Part shown: in pieces, positions 34,650-43,515 of the stretch
Layout: every line of letters begins with the position of its first letter
How positions within the stretch are numbered: the first letter of the stretch is position 1
Program-made: the position numbers and the translations under genes
Assembly (NCBI RefSeq): GCF_014651375.1
Contig: NZ_BMWT01000002.1
Span: forward strand, 749,477-813,476
Length of the DNA: 64,000 nucleotides
Origin: Tateyamaria omphalii
GTDB taxonomy: Bacteria; Pseudomonadota; Alphaproteobacteria; Rhodobacterales; Rhodobacteraceae
Direction of reading: 5' to 3'
The notes under the pieces: generated by a model
Told to the model about the DNA's origin: nothing
Seen by the model: only the letters and a program-made list of their open reading frames with translations
Databases searched by the model: none

Positions 34650-34804
34650 TCTGTCGCCTCGCGCGTCGCATCGTAGATATAGCTTTTGTTCAGCTTTGCG
34701 GTGAACCACATTCCTATCGGCGGCGGCACGTTAGATTGGTCGGCAAGCGCAACTTCCCAAGCCCTGCCCACCAACGCACCGCTGACCGGGTCACGCATCA
34801 CCAT
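34646..34804 (-). CDS. Tiny ORF coupled to the P-loop kinase gene
   Basis: A 52-residue reading frame starting MVMRDPVSGALVGRAWEVAL and ending NKSYIYDATREATE. It is too small for most gene finders but its stop overlaps the kinase start as ATGA, the same arrangement as the kinase/GNAT pair. No signal or membrane segment; product not recognised. It might be the second half of a single gene with the ORF at 34798-34935, split by a one-base frame change. Confidence 0.5.
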   Translation of the reverse strand: MVMRDPVSGALVGRAWEVALADQSNVPPPIGMWFTAKLNKSYIYDATREATE

Positions 34805-34935
34805 CCATATGCCGCCTCCCGTGTGATGGCGAGGTCGGGCCGATCCCTGCGCAAAAACCGGCGAACGGACATAGGATCACGGGCAAAGTGATACACCAGC
34901 ACATCCACCCGTCGCGTCAGCTTGAACCTGTCCAT
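34798..34935 (-). CDS. Tiny basic ORF upstream in the kinase run
   Basis: A 45-residue frame beginning MDRFKLTRRVDVLVYHFARD and ending ITREAAYGW. The ATG at 34935 has GAGGAG five bases upstream, a strong ribosome site, directly after the rpmG terminator. Its stop overlaps the start of the next ORF by 7 bases in a different frame. The joined products would read smoothly as one protein of about 97 residues, so a frameshift (natural or from sequencing) is possible. Function unknown. Confidence 0.45.
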   Translation of the reverse strand: MDRFKLTRRVDVLVYHFARDPMSVRRFLRRDRPDLAITREAAYGW

Positions 34936-34950
34936 GATGCTCCTCAACAA

Positions 34951-34983
34951 CGAAAAAGGCCGCGTCCCGATGGGCGCGGCCTT
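34951..34983 (-). terminator. Rho-independent terminator after rpmG
   Basis: On the minus strand AAGGCCGCG (34983-34975) and CGCGGCCTT (34964-34956) form a perfect 9-bp stem with a ten-base loop, followed by TTTCG. It is 23 bases after the rpmG stop codon. Confidence 0.88.
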
Positions 34984-35005
34984 GGAATTCGAAAGAAAGC
35001 TGGTC

Positions 35006-35173
35006 TTACTTGATCTTGCCTTCCTTGTATTCAACGTGCTTGCGCGCCACGGGATCGTACTTCCGTACGACCATTTTCTCGGTCATGGTGCGTGCGTTTT
35101 TCTTGGTCACGTAGAAGTGGCCGGTGCCTGCGGTCGAGTTCAGGCGGATCTTGATCGTGGTTGGCTTGGCCAT
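35006..35173 (-). CDS. rpmG: 50S ribosomal protein L33
   Basis: A 55-residue ribosomal protein of the large subunit. It starts [20 protein letters not shown] and ends [17 protein letters not shown], the standard L33. It is the cysteine-free form ([17 protein letters not shown]), not the zinc-binding paralogue. The ATG at 35173 follows GGAGACAG. Too short for a 60-residue gene cut-off. Monocistronic, with its own terminator. Confidence 0.97.
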   Translation of the reverse strand: MAKPTTIKIRLNSTAGTGHFYVTKKNARTMTEKMVVRKYDPVARKHVEYKEGKIK

Positions 35174-35437
35174 CTGCTGTCTCCTGCATCGCCAAATAAG
35201 CCAAGTGGGCCCGCTGGCGGGAAATTCGTGTAGAGCCGCGCTTTTACCCGCGTGCCCCCCCGAGTCAACCCCGCGCGCACCGGGATCGTCAGACGAAGAC
35301 GGATTTTTCCGTCTTGTTTGATTTCAACCCTGCGATCTCAACTGATTCCACGGGAAACGCCGCCCATACATTCACTTTCCTGTGCCGATCGTTCCGAATA
35401 CTGGACAGACAGCCTGCTGCATGCACATCTCCAACCC

Positions 35438-36400
35438 ATGCTTGATCCACTCAGCGATATCCTGACCCGACTCACGCTCAAGGGCACCTTGTACTTTCGC
35501 ACATCCTTCACCCCACCCTGGGGTGTAGCCGTGCCCACGCATGAAAAGGTGGCGCGCTTTCACTTCGCCCATCGTGGGGAATGCCGCGTCCGGATCAAAC
35601 CGTCAGACACAGTGGTGTCCCTGGCCCAGGGTGACCTGATCATTATCCCCCACGGCGCGGCGCACGACCTGTTCAGCGGGCGGCACGAAGAGGACACCGT
35701 TCTACCGCTCGAAACAGTTCTGGAAAGCTCCGGCTACAGTGGCGAAGGGGTGCTGGTCTACGGCGGCGCCGAAGATGACCGTGACACGCAGCTGATATGC
35801 GGCCACTTCTCACTGGCAGATCATGCCACGCACATGTTGCTGAACCAATTGCCCGACTACATCCTGATTCCCAATTACGGAGAAAGCGCAGGCCGATGGA
35901 TGGAAACGTCGCTGCGGCTGATCGCGGACGAAACCGGGCAAGACAAGCTCGGTAGCGATCTGATTGCCCAAAAGATCTCGGAAGTGATCTTTGCCCAGGC
36001 CCTGCGCACCTTCATCGAAACAGATGCTGCGACACAAACCGGGCTGGCAGGGTTTGCAGATCCGCATATCTCGCGCGCGCTGATGGCCTTTCACAAGCAA
36101 CCCGCCGAAGGGTGGAGTGTCGAAAGCCTCGCGCGCGCGGCAGGACAATCACGCACTGGTTTCGCGGTGCACTTTGCGCAAAAGATGGGAATGACCCCGC
36201 TTCAATATCTAACGGAATGGCGGATGCAGATCGCACAACAGGATTTGATCGCGCAAACCAAACCGATAGCCGAGATTGCCCGCGATGTCGGATACGCCTC
36301 GGATTCAGCATTCGCACGAGTCTTCAAGCGTGAAGTCGGTCAAAGCCCAGCGGCTTTTCGGAACGATCACAGCGGAAAAGTGTCTCTAGCGACAAAGTAA
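35438..36400 (+). CDS. AraC-family regulator with N-terminal cupin domain
   Basis: A 320-residue regulator. I start at the ATG at 35438 (LDPLSDILTRLTLKGTLYFRTSF), the normal beginning of this group; the open frame goes 62 codons further upstream without a family match. Residues 10-190 are a cupin sensor (HEKVARFHFAHRGECRVRI, LAQGDLIIIPHGAAHDLF). The last 100 residues are the double helix-turn-helix: WSVESLARAAGQSRTGFAVHF and PIAEIARDVGYASDSAFARVFKREVGQSPAAFR. The two following genes on the same strand are plausible targets. Confidence 0.9.
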   Translation: MLDPLSDILTRLTLKGTLYFRTSFTPPWGVAVPTHEKVARFHFAHRGECRVRIKPSDTVVSLAQGDLIIIPHGAAHDLFSGRHEEDTVLPLETVLESSGYSGEGVLVYGGAEDDRDTQLICGHFSLADHATHMLLNQLPDYILIPNYGESAGRWMETSLRLIADETGQDKLGSDLIAQKISEVIFAQALRTFIETDAATQTGLAGFADPHISRALMAFHKQPAEGWSVESLARAAGQSRTGFAVHFAQKMGMTPLQYLTEWRMQIAQQDLIAQTKPIAEIARDVGYASDSAFARVFKREVGQSPAAFRNDHSGKVSLATK

Positions 36401-36525
36401 TCCGAAAGTTCGAACGATCGGTCAAGAAAGCTGAACGTTCGAAAATGGAACTTACACGCAAAGACGCACATCTTTCTTTCATCACAGCGGCGCAGATCGC
36501 CGCATCGATTTCGAAAGGAAAACTT

Positions 36526-36897
36526 ATGTCATTGCGTTTTGTCAGCAAGGAAATCCACGCCTGTCTCGACTACCCCGTCGCCATTGGCCTGATGGCTATG
36601 CCCGGCCTCTTGGGCCTGGGGCAATCGCACCCCATGGCCTTCTGGCTCTCGGTTGTCACCGGTGTGGCAGCCTTTGTCCTGACGGTGCTGACCGATCACC
36701 ATCTCGGCCTGATCCGGGTCCTGCCCTACAAACTGCACCTCGCCGTTGATGGTGTCGTTGGCGGCGCGTTCCTCGTCGCACCGTTCCTCTTCGGGTTCTC
36801 GGGTCTCGATGCCGCCTACTACTGGGTCCTGGGCGCAACTGTGGCTGTGGTGGTGTCACTGCATAAGGCTGACACGGCCGAGCCAAGTCTGCTCTAA
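36526..36897 (+). CDS. Uncharacterised four-helix membrane protein
   Basis: A 123-residue protein with four membrane helices (ACLDYPVAIGLMAMPGLLGL, AFWLSVVTGVAAFVLTVLT, LAVDGVVGGAFLVAPFLFGF, AAYYWVLGATVAVVVSL). The ATG at 36526 follows GAAAGGAAAA; a start at 36445 would add 27 residues. The layout resembles the SPW-type four-helix proteins but the SPW motif itself is not present. Function unknown. Between the AraC gene and the YHS protein gene, 113 bases before the latter. Confidence 0.72.
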   Translation: MSLRFVSKEIHACLDYPVAIGLMAMPGLLGLGQSHPMAFWLSVVTGVAAFVLTVLTDHHLGLIRVLPYKLHLAVDGVVGGAFLVAPFLFGFSGLDAAYYWVLGATVAVVVSLHKADTAEPSLL

Positions 36898-37010
36898 GCA
36901 CCCCGCCCAAAACCTTCTCTCCCTCCAAGAAACCTCCTCTTTGACGTGGCAACTGCGGCGTCAAACCAACCGGGCTTTGCCCAAACCCCCTCGAAACGAA
37001 AGGAAAATCC

Positions 37011-37499
37011 ATGTTTCGCACTCTCACTCTCGCCACCATCGTCGCAGGTGCAGCAGCGCTGTCCTTCACCTCGCAGGCCATGGCCGCAGATGAATACAAT
37101 GTCTCGACCGGTATCACGGCTGCTGGTGCCCCCCTGGGCCTGCACGGTGTCGATCCCGTGGCCTTCATCGCATCGAGCAACCCGGTCGAAGGTGTTGCGG
37201 CGCACACGGTCGTCCATGACGGCGTTGCGTACCGCTTTGCGTCCGAAGACAACCTGAAGACATTCAAGGCTGCACCAGCCGAGTATCTGCCGCAAAACGG
37301 TGGCTTCTGCACCTTCGGTGTGTCCGTGGGCAAGAAATTCGATGGCGACCCTGACTATGCGGCCGTGATCGACAATAAGCTGTATGTCTTCCTGAATGCC
37401 GACATCTTTGATGCGTTCAACAAAGACCGCGCCGGAACAATCACGAAGGCGGCAACGCAGTGGACTGACATCCGCAGCACGCCTGTCGAAGAGCTCTGA
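37011..37499 (+). CDS. Exported YHS-domain protein
   Basis: A 162-residue periplasmic protein with a signal peptide (MFRTLTLATIVAGAAALSFTSQAMA, cut after residue 25). The YHS-like region covers most of the mature part: GLHGVDPVAFIA, GVAYRFASEDNLKTFKAAPAEYLPQ, NGGFCTFGVSVGKKFDGDP. A single Cys in FCTFGV is in the position where relatives carry Cys or selenocysteine. YHS domains are linked to metal binding, chiefly copper or heme; the function here is unproven. Its own terminator follows. Confidence 0.85.
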   Translation: MFRTLTLATIVAGAAALSFTSQAMAADEYNVSTGITAAGAPLGLHGVDPVAFIASSNPVEGVAAHTVVHDGVAYRFASEDNLKTFKAAPAEYLPQNGGFCTFGVSVGKKFDGDPDYAAVIDNKLYVFLNADIFDAFNKDRAGTITKAATQWTDIRSTPVEEL

Positions 37500-37551
37500 T
37501 AAAGCGTTCAACTCCGTTCGGACCCGGTCGTGCTCGGATTGGATTGAAAGC

Positions 37552-37583
37552 GGGGCAAGTGCAGGTGCGCTTGCCCTTTTTTC
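37552..37583 (+). terminator. Rho-independent terminator after the YHS gene
   Basis: GGGCAAG (37553-37559) pairs with CTTGCCC (37570-37576), then six T. It lies 53 bases after the YHS stop codon and 16 bases from the 3' end of rnpB on the other strand. Confidence 0.85.
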
Positions 37584-37598
37584 GTGATGGATGGTCGT

Positions 37599-37977
37599 GC
37601 GCGGAGGGGCTGTAAGCCGGATTCTGTCTAGGCAAGTTGCCCTGCCCGAGATGACCATTCATCTTGCGACACTGTTGCCAGTGCCGCTCTAGCTGCCAAC
37701 CCGGACCTGCTGGGGCAGAAGCAGCCCCGCTGGTTGCCCAGCGCGCGGTCCCTATTTGGCATTGCTCCCGGTGGGGCTTGCCGTGCCCGGTCTGTTGCCA
37801 GCCCGGCGGTGGGCTCTTACCCCACCGTTTCACCCTTACTGCGGCGTGCCGCAGCGGTCTGTTTTCTGTGGCGCTGTCCGTCGGGTTGCCCCGCCCGGGT
37901 GTTACCCGGCACCGTTGCTTCTGGGAGTCCGGACTTTCCTCGACATCTCTGCCGCGGCCATCCGCCCCTCCGCGCCC
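37599..37977 (-). ncRNA. rnpB: RNase P RNA, bacterial class A
   Basis: Catalytic RNA that matures tRNA 5' ends. On the minus strand the 5' region carries GAGGAAAGTCCGGACTCC (complement of about 37924-37941) and the 3' region GACAGAATCCGGCTTACAGC (complement near 37609-37629), the conserved ends of bacterial RNase P RNA. Helix P1 is formed by GCGCGGAGGGG at the 5' end and CCCCTCCGCGC at the 3' end (complement of 37599-37609). The length, about 379 bases, is normal for Alphaproteobacteria. Ends are set by P1 and may be off by a few bases. Confidence 0.96.
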
Positions 37978-38090
37978 GCTGCCCTTACGTGTGCGACCGG
38001 GGGCGCGTCAATGGGGATCGCTGCGCCAGTGGTGAGCAAGGGAGCCTCCGGCGGGGATTTTTTGAAACAGGGAAGGGTTGGGCCTGTGCA

Positions 38091-38792
38091 TCAGGCAAAA
38101 GACGCCGCCCCAGGCAGAACGGTAAAATCTGCTTCATCAAGGGGGCCGCTGGCATATGGGCGGTGCCGCAAGCGGATGGCGGCCAACAGATCGTTGTCCG
38201 ATGCCTCGGCAGTGTAGCCAGCCCCACGCGCCGCGGCCCGAAATCTGTCCATAGAGACATGGTTAGGCGCCGCAGATTCCACCGTAGCAGCGGCAAGCCC
38301 TTGTGACGCAAGGCGCCGCCAATCAAACCGGGGGCCGGGATCAAACTTGCGCCCCGGTGCCATATCCGAATGCCCGATGACATTGGTGCACGGGATATCC
38401 CACGCGCGCAGGATTGTGCCCAACAGCACCTCGAGGCTTTCCATCAAGGGCTCGGCAAACGGGCTTGCCCCATCATTGTCGAGTTCAATGCCGATGGAGC
38501 GTGAGTTGATGTCAGACAGGCCCCGCCATTCCCCTGCCCCCGCATGCCACGCACGCAGCCCTTCTGGCACCAGCTGCGTAACGCGCCCGGACTTGCACAC
38601 AACATAGTGCGCAGACACTTCGGCTTCGGGGTCGCAAAGCCGCTCAATGGCAGCTTCTGCCGTCTCCATCGCCGTATAGTGCAACACCACGAAGCGCGGC
38701 GTCAGACCATCACGCCGCGGGCCGCAATTCGGCGAAGGATACCAGTGGCGGATCAGTTGCCAGCCGCCCGGCGGAACGGAGCCGGATCCCAA
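38091..38792 (-). CDS. N-acetylmuramoyl-L-alanine amidase, AmpD-like
   Basis: Zinc amidase acting on muropeptides in cell-wall recycling. About 233 residues with the Amidase_2 domain at RFVVLHYTAMETAEAAIERL (first zinc His), VSAHYVVCKSGRV, AWHAGAGEWRGLSDINSRSIGIEL, and GHSDMAPGRKFDPGPRFDW (remaining ligands); a peptidoglycan-binding-like tail follows. No signal peptide, so cytoplasmic like AmpD. No ATG is available before the domain: the only start between the upstream in-frame stop and the domain is the TTG at 38792, unless a CTG is used. It overlaps the lipoprotein gene by 40 bases. Confidence 0.85.
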   Translation of the reverse strand: MGSGSVPPGGWQLIRHWYPSPNCGPRRDGLTPRFVVLHYTAMETAEAAIERLCDPEAEVSAHYVVCKSGRVTQLVPEGLRAWHAGAGEWRGLSDINSRSIGIELDNDGASPFAEPLMESLEVLLGTILRAWDIPCTNVIGHSDMAPGRKFDPGPRFDWRRLASQGLAAATVESAAPNHVSMDRFRAAARGAGYTAEASDNDLLAAIRLRHRPYASGPLDEADFTVLPGAASFA

Positions 38793-39565
38793 CCACAGGC
38801 ATAGCCATCCCCATCTGGGTCAATGCCACGGCGGTCACGCTCGGGTCCACCACGGGCCAGAAAGTCGATCTGCGCCTCGTCAGCCGAGCTATATTCCGCG
38901 CAATTGCGCTGGAACTTCGCGGCAGAGCCAACACCGAAACGGCGGTGGACGCGCGTGCCCTTGGGGTGCCGGGTCTGGAGCGCGTATTGCACCACGTTCG
39001 GCTGCGCATTGCCCGTGCGGGACGGCAAAGCCGTGGGCTGAACCACCTGGTATTGCTGACGGTTCGCCTCCAGACGGGCGGCATCGCTTTCGATACTCTG
39101 GCGCGACGACACAGCGTCAAAGTTATTCTCGTCCGAAATACCCGGATTGTTCAGGATAACGGGCGCCGCATTCGATGGGCTCGCATTAAGCACCGCCTGC
39201 CCCGAGTTTCCGCGTGCGGCGGCAGCATCATTCTCGGCCGCAATCTGCGCCAACTCTGCATCTAGGCTTGCAGGATTTGACACCGCCCGAGGTGTTGCAC
39301 GCCCCTGAGCCGTGGTCGCGGGGACTGCAGGCTGGGCCTGAGAAGCAGGTGGCAAGGATTGCGTTCCCACCGACGGCGCAGCAGGCACCGCTGCCGCCGC
39401 CAATTGGGTGTCACGCGCTTCACGCGCCGCCAGGGTGTTGGGATTGTCGAAACCAACACCGCGCCCCGGATCGACAACACCACTCCCGCTGTCGGGAACA
39501 ACGGGTTGGCATGCCGATACGGCGGCCACTGCACCGATCATCAGGAAACTGCGGAAACTCAACAT
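38753..39565 (-). CDS. Lipoprotein with C-terminal Excalibur calcium-binding domain
   Basis: A 270-residue envelope protein. The N-terminus is a lipoprotein signal (SFLMIGAVAAVSAC, lipobox VSAC, Cys19). Residues 20-190 are low complexity, rich in Ala, Pro, Gln and Asn, and probably a flexible spacer. The end (FQRNCAEYSSADEAQIDFLARG, then IDPDGDGYACGWDP) is an Excalibur domain with the DxDxDG calcium loop and two Cys. Upstream of, and overlapping, the AmpD-like amidase gene, which fits a cell-wall role. It follows gatA on the same strand by 35 bases. Confidence 0.87.
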   Translation of the reverse strand: MLSFRSFLMIGAVAAVSACQPVVPDSGSGVVDPGRGVGFDNPNTLAAREARDTQLAAAAVPAAPSVGTQSLPPASQAQPAVPATTAQGRATPRAVSNPASLDAELAQIAAENDAAAARGNSGQAVLNASPSNAAPVILNNPGISDENNFDAVSSRQSIESDAARLEANRQQYQVVQPTALPSRTGNAQPNVVQYALQTRHPKGTRVHRRFGVGSAAKFQRNCAEYSSADEAQIDFLARGGPERDRRGIDPDGDGYACGWDPAPFRRAAGN

Positions 39566-39600
39566 CTGCTCTACACTTCAGTTATTCAGGTCGGACAGAA

Positions 39601-41085
39601 TTACCACCATTTGCCGGGTTTTGCTACAAACCCAACCCGGGCCTCCAGCGCATAAGCGGTGTTCAGCAAATCACCCTCTTCCCATGGGCGGCCAATCAAC
39701 TGCAGACCCAGCGGCAATCCATTCGCATCCGTCCCTGCGGGGACAGCGATCCCCGGCAGGCCCGCCATGTTGACGGTGACCGTGAACACGTCGTTCAGGT
39801 ACATTTGCACCGGATCGTCCGATGCCTCACCCAGACCAAAGGCGGCAGACGGCGTCGCAGGGGTCAGGATCGCATCGATCCCTTGGGCGAACACGTCCTC
39901 GAAATCCTTCTTGATCAGCGTCCGCACCTTGCGCGCGCGGTTATAGTATGCGTCGTAGAAACCAGCAGACAGCACGTAAGTGCCGATCATCACACGACGT
40001 TTCACCTCGTCGCCAAACCCTTCCGCACGGGTCTTTTCATACATCTCGGTGATGCCGTCGCCCTGATCCAGCTTTGCGCGGTGGCCATAGCGCACCCCAT
40101 CGTAGCGGGCGAGGTTCGACGACGCCTCCGCCGGCGCAATCACGTAATAGGCGGGCAAAGCGTATTTCGTATGAGGCAAGGAGATATCGACAATCTCCGC
40201 CCCGGCATCGGCCAGCATCTCGCGGCCCTGCGCCCAAAGCGTCTCGATCTCTTCCGGCATGCCATCCATGCGGTATTCCGCCGGTATGCCGATCTTCTTG
40301 CCCTTGATGTCACCGGTCAGCATTGCCTCGAAATTCGGCACCGGCAGATCTGCGCTGGTCGAATCCTTGGGATCATGGCTGCACATGGCCTCAAGCATGA
40401 TGGCGGCATCGCGAACCGATTTGGTCATCGGCCCCGCCTGATCCAAGGACGAGGCAAAGGCTACCACACCCCAGCGCGAACACCGGCCATAGGTCGGCTT
40501 GATGCCTGTGATTCCGGTGAAGGCGGCAGGCTGGCGGATTGACCCGCCGGTATCTGTCCCGGTCGCAGCCAGACACAGGTCAGCCGCCACGGCAGAGGCC
40601 GAGCCACCCGACGAACCACCAGGGGTCAGGGCGGCCTCATCATTGCCACGGCGCCACGGATTCACGGCATTGCCATAGACAGACGTTTCGTTGGACGAGC
40701 CCATGGCGAACTCATCCATGTTCAACTTGCCCAGCATGACCGCACCGGCATCCAGCAGGTTGCCACTAACGGTGCTCTCATACTCCGGCAAAAACCCTTC
40801 CAGAATGCGGCTCCCGGCCTGGCTCGGCACACCCTTGGTGCAGAACAGGTCCTTGATGCCAATCGGCAACCCACACATGTCGGGCGCATCACCCGCCTTG
40901 ATCCGCGCATCCGCGGCCTTGGCCTGATCGCGCGCAATCTCGGGCGTGTTGTGGACAAAGGCGTTCAGCGCCCCCGCCCCTTCGATCTCGGTCAGACACG
41001 CCTCGGTCAACTCGACCGAGGTCACATCGCCTTTGCGCAGCGCGTCACGGGCCTCTGCCAGCCCCAACTTGTTCAATTCAGCCAT
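39601..41085 (-). CDS. gatA: Glutamyl-tRNA(Gln) amidotransferase subunit A
   Basis: Amidase subunit of GatCAB, which turns Glu-tRNA(Gln) into Gln-tRNA(Gln). 494 residues. The Ser-cisSer-Lys triad is visible: Lys78 in LPIGIKDLF, Ser158 in [15 protein letters not shown], and the nucleophile Ser182 in [14 protein letters not shown]. The C-terminus has [22 protein letters not shown], standard for GatA. Its ATG overlaps the gatC stop by one base (TAATG). gatB is not in the window, so the complex is encoded in at least two places. Confidence 0.96.
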   Translation of the reverse strand: MAELNKLGLAEARDALRKGDVTSVELTEACLTEIEGAGALNAFVHNTPEIARDQAKAADARIKAGDAPDMCGLPIGIKDLFCTKGVPSQAGSRILEGFLPEYESTVSGNLLDAGAVMLGKLNMDEFAMGSSNETSVYGNAVNPWRRGNDEAALTPGGSSGGSASAVAADLCLAATGTDTGGSIRQPAAFTGITGIKPTYGRCSRWGVVAFASSLDQAGPMTKSVRDAAIMLEAMCSHDPKDSTSADLPVPNFEAMLTGDIKGKKIGIPAEYRMDGMPEEIETLWAQGREMLADAGAEIVDISLPHTKYALPAYYVIAPAEASSNLARYDGVRYGHRAKLDQGDGITEMYEKTRAEGFGDEVKRRVMIGTYVLSAGFYDAYYNRARKVRTLIKKDFEDVFAQGIDAILTPATPSAAFGLGEASDDPVQMYLNDVFTVTVNMAGLPGIAVPAGTDANGLPLGLQLIGRPWEEGDLLNTAYALEARVGFVAKPGKWW

Positions 41086-41372
41086 TACTCAACTACCTTC
41101 GGCACGGCAAAGAACCCTTCGCGGGCATCCGGGGCGTTCGCCAGCACCTTGTCCTGCTGACCACCATCGGTCACCTCATCCACACGGCGCTTCAAACGTT
41201 GCGGCGTGACCGAGGTCATGGGCTCCACACCCTCGACATCCACTTCACTCAGCTGCTCGATGAAGCCAAGGATCGTGTTGAATTCGGATGCCAAGGCCGG
41301 AAGCTGGTCTTCCTCGACCTTGATCCGGGCCAGTTTCGCCACGCGGGCGGCGGTGCTTTGATCGATGGACAT
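41085..41372 (-). CDS. gatC: Glutamyl-tRNA(Gln) amidotransferase subunit C
   Basis: Small stabilising subunit of GatCAB, 95 residues. It begins [21 protein letters not shown], continues [26 protein letters not shown] and ends with [12 protein letters not shown], the invariant GatC end. The ATG at 41372 follows GAGGGGTTTC; an upstream start at 41489 would overlap the divergent gene. First gene of gatC-gatA. Confidence 0.95.
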   Translation of the reverse strand: MSIDQSTAARVAKLARIKVEEDQLPALASEFNTILGFIEQLSEVDVEGVEPMTSVTPQRLKRRVDEVTDGGQQDKVLANAPDAREGFFAVPKVVE

Positions 41373-41487
41373 GAAACCCCTCGTGTTCTCGTCTGGTCGG
41401 GCAATAGCGAAGGGATGGGCCACCTTCAAGCCTTGGCCCTTGCCCCATCGGGCTGATCGCCACAGATTTGAACAGGAAGGAGGACCC

Positions 41488-41901
41488 ATGAAGCTGAAAC
41501 TACACCATGTGAATCTTGTGACCGATGATGTGGCGCGGATGGACGCCTTCTATCGCGATGTGCTGGGACTGGACCGGGAAAGTGATGGCCTGCCCACGCT
41601 GGAAAAGAAAAAAGGATATGCAAGCGACGTAGCCTTTGTCACGGACGGGGCGATCCAGACGCATCTGGCGCAAAAGGACCCGCTGGCCGGCTTTCGGTCA
41701 GGGCAGATGGTGAACCCGGTCAGCCATGGGCACATCGCCTACCGCACCGATGACCTGGCTGCGTTCAAAAAGCATCTGGAGGCGCAAAGCATCCCTTATG
41801 CCGATTGGGGCAACCGGGCTGTTGCGGGCTGGGACCAGATCTTTTTTTATGACCTGGATGGCAATGTCATCGAAGTGCATCAGGTGTCGGACACGACTTG
41901 A
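41488..41901 (+). CDS. VOC-family (glyoxalase/dioxygenase fold) protein
   Basis: A 137-residue VOC-superfamily protein with one beta-alpha-beta-beta-beta pair. The ATG at 41488 follows GGAAGGAGGACC, a strong site. Metal-site candidates are His7 (LKLHHVNLVTDDVARM), His in VSHGHIAYRTDD and Glu in FFYDLDGNVIEVHQ. The substrate is unknown; relatives include lyases, isomerases and resistance proteins. It is divergent from gatC and its last 22 bases overlap the end of the convergent membrane-protein gene. Confidence 0.85.
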   Translation: MKLKLHHVNLVTDDVARMDAFYRDVLGLDRESDGLPTLEKKKGYASDVAFVTDGAIQTHLAQKDPLAGFRSGQMVNPVSHGHIAYRTDDLAAFKKHLEAQSIPYADWGNRAVAGWDQIFFYDLDGNVIEVHQVSDTT

Positions 41902-42551
41902 TTGCGTTCAGGTACGGACGACAGGTAACGCCGATACACCTCGATCATCCAGCCCAGCATGATCCCGTTCAGGATGTGCCACAGGAAATGGGTTCCCATC
42001 GGGAACTGGGCGCATAGCATTTCATCCACGGACCGGGCTGTCAGCGACACGAACAGGATGACGGCCCCAATGACAAATCCCCGCGCCAAGTCTGGTGCAC
42101 GGCGTCGAAGCAGCACGGCGTAAATCAGGATCAATACCGGAACAGGCAGATACCCGGCCGACACGCTCAGAACCGGAACATATTGAAACAACGGGATCGT
42201 CGCCACCGCATAGGGAAAGAACAACGCCGTTGCCCCCAAGGCCCATCCGGTGCGCATGCCCCATACATCGCGGTTGATGGCGAAGATATAGAGCAGGATG
42301 AACGCCGCGATCGGCGCAACATCGGCAATGGCCGACCAGACCTGTGCGTGGGTGTGAAAAAGATAGCTGCCGATCCCGATCAGCCCCAGAACAACCGACA
42401 GCGCCCGCGCCATGGGCACCCCGGTACTGCGCCGCCATATCCACAGCGCAACGATCACAAAGGCCGCATTCGTCACGGCATTCACCGGCTCGGCCCAATA
42501 CTCCGGCCCCAGCCGTTCGCAATACCCGTCGATCTCGCGCAACAATTCCAT
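41880..42551 (-). CDS. Ceramidase-like (CREST superfamily) membrane protein
   Basis: A 223-residue inner-membrane protein with seven helices. Conserved CREST/alkaline-ceramidase features are YCERLGPEYWAEPVNAVTNAAF at the N-terminus, the metal-site GSYLFHTHAQVWSAIADVAPI (Ser, His and Asp), and the C-terminal GTHFLWHILNG with further His ligands. Bacterial members are mostly uncharacterised hydrolases of amide lipids. The ATG at 42551 has AGGTGAG upstream; a GTG at 42560 is the alternative. It ends inside the VOC gene on the other strand. Confidence 0.8.
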   Translation of the reverse strand: MELLREIDGYCERLGPEYWAEPVNAVTNAAFVIVALWIWRRSTGVPMARALSVVLGLIGIGSYLFHTHAQVWSAIADVAPIAAFILLYIFAINRDVWGMRTGWALGATALFFPYAVATIPLFQYVPVLSVSAGYLPVPVLILIYAVLLRRRAPDLARGFVIGAVILFVSLTARSVDEMLCAQFPMGTHFLWHILNGIMLGWMIEVYRRYLSSVPERNQVVSDT

Positions 42552-42593
42552 GCCACTCACCTACGCTGCCCCGCGCCGGTATCAAGGTCCGTA

Positions 42594-42722
42594 CGTTGCG
42601 TTAACCTCACCTCGACCGCCCGTTGGGTGTGTACAGGAGGTGTACGGATGCTGCACGGGGGGTGACACCCTGTCATACGCGCTTAACCTCCCTGAATACG
42701 GGGTAAATCTCCGCACGAATCG
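42594..42722. repeat. Dispersed 129-base element, copy B
   Basis: The second copy of the element at 15308-15436, in the same orientation. It starts CGTTGCGTTAAC and ends CGCACGAATCG. GTACA (42631-42635) and TGTAC (42641-42645) and the GGTGT/ACACC blocks give it local hairpin potential. It occupies the gap between the ceramidase-like gene and the UPF0173 gene, ending 88 bases before the latter's start. Like copy A it stands upstream of a plus-strand gene. Confidence 0.85.
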
Positions 42723-42810
42723 TCTACCCCTTCACTTTGCCAAAAAAACTCCCGCCGGAGGCTCCCGCACTCTGCAACCTGCGCTACACTGGCCCAAAGG
42801 GAGGAACGAT

Positions 42811-43503
42811 ATGAACATCATCTGGCTCGGCCACGGCAGCTTCCGCATCGAAATCGGGGACCAGATCCTGCTGATCGACCCATGGTTCAATGGCAACCCC
42901 ATGCTCGAAGACACCCAACACGACGCCGCCATCAAGGACGCAACCCACATCCTCGTTACCCACGGCCATTTCGATCACACCGCCGATATCGTTGGGATCA
43001 GTCAGAAGACAGGCGCGCCGGTGTCAGCGATCTACGAGCTGGGCAAATTGCTCTTTGCCCAAGGTGCAATCGAAGGACATGCCTTTGGCCGCGGTGGCAC
43101 AATCAGCCTTGGGGATGTCACGGCAACCCTTGTTCCGGCCTCGCACTCCTCGTCTATCGGGTCGGACGACACAATGCGGTACGCGGGCCAGGAATGCGGG
43201 TTCATCCTGCGTGGCGAAGGCAAAACCATCTACGTCTCGGGCGACACGGACATCCATGCCGACATGGGCTGGATCGGGGACTACCACAAACCTGATATCG
43301 GCATCCTGTCAGCGGGCGGATACTTTACCATGGACATGGCCGGTGCTGCATATGCCGCACGCAAGTATTTCCACTTCGACACCGTAATTCCCTGTCATTA
43401 CAAGACATTCCCACTTCTTGAACAATCGGCAGACGTGCTGCGCGACAGCCTGCCAGGGGTCAAAGTGATTGAGCCGGAGGTGATGCAGCCCATCACACTC
43501 TAA
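42811..43503 (+). CDS. UPF0173-type metal-dependent hydrolase
   Basis: A 230-residue metallo-beta-lactamase-fold hydrolase. The ATG follows AAGGGAGGAACG. It begins NIIWLGHGSFRIEIGDQILLIDPWF and has the His-x-His-x-Asp-His motif at residues 51-56 (VTHGHFDHTADI); further ligands are in VPASHSSSIG, YVSGDTDIHADM and IPCHYKTFPLL. This is the YtkL/UPF0173 layout; the substrate is unknown. Downstream of repeat copy B, converging with tadA. Confidence 0.9.
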   Translation: MNIIWLGHGSFRIEIGDQILLIDPWFNGNPMLEDTQHDAAIKDATHILVTHGHFDHTADIVGISQKTGAPVSAIYELGKLLFAQGAIEGHAFGRGGTISLGDVTATLVPASHSSSIGSDDTMRYAGQECGFILRGEGKTIYVSGDTDIHADMGWIGDYHKPDIGILSAGGYFTMDMAGAAYAARKYFHFDTVIPCHYKTFPLLEQSADVLRDSLPGVKVIEPEVMQPITL

Positions 43504-43515
43504 GCCGGACCGTAC

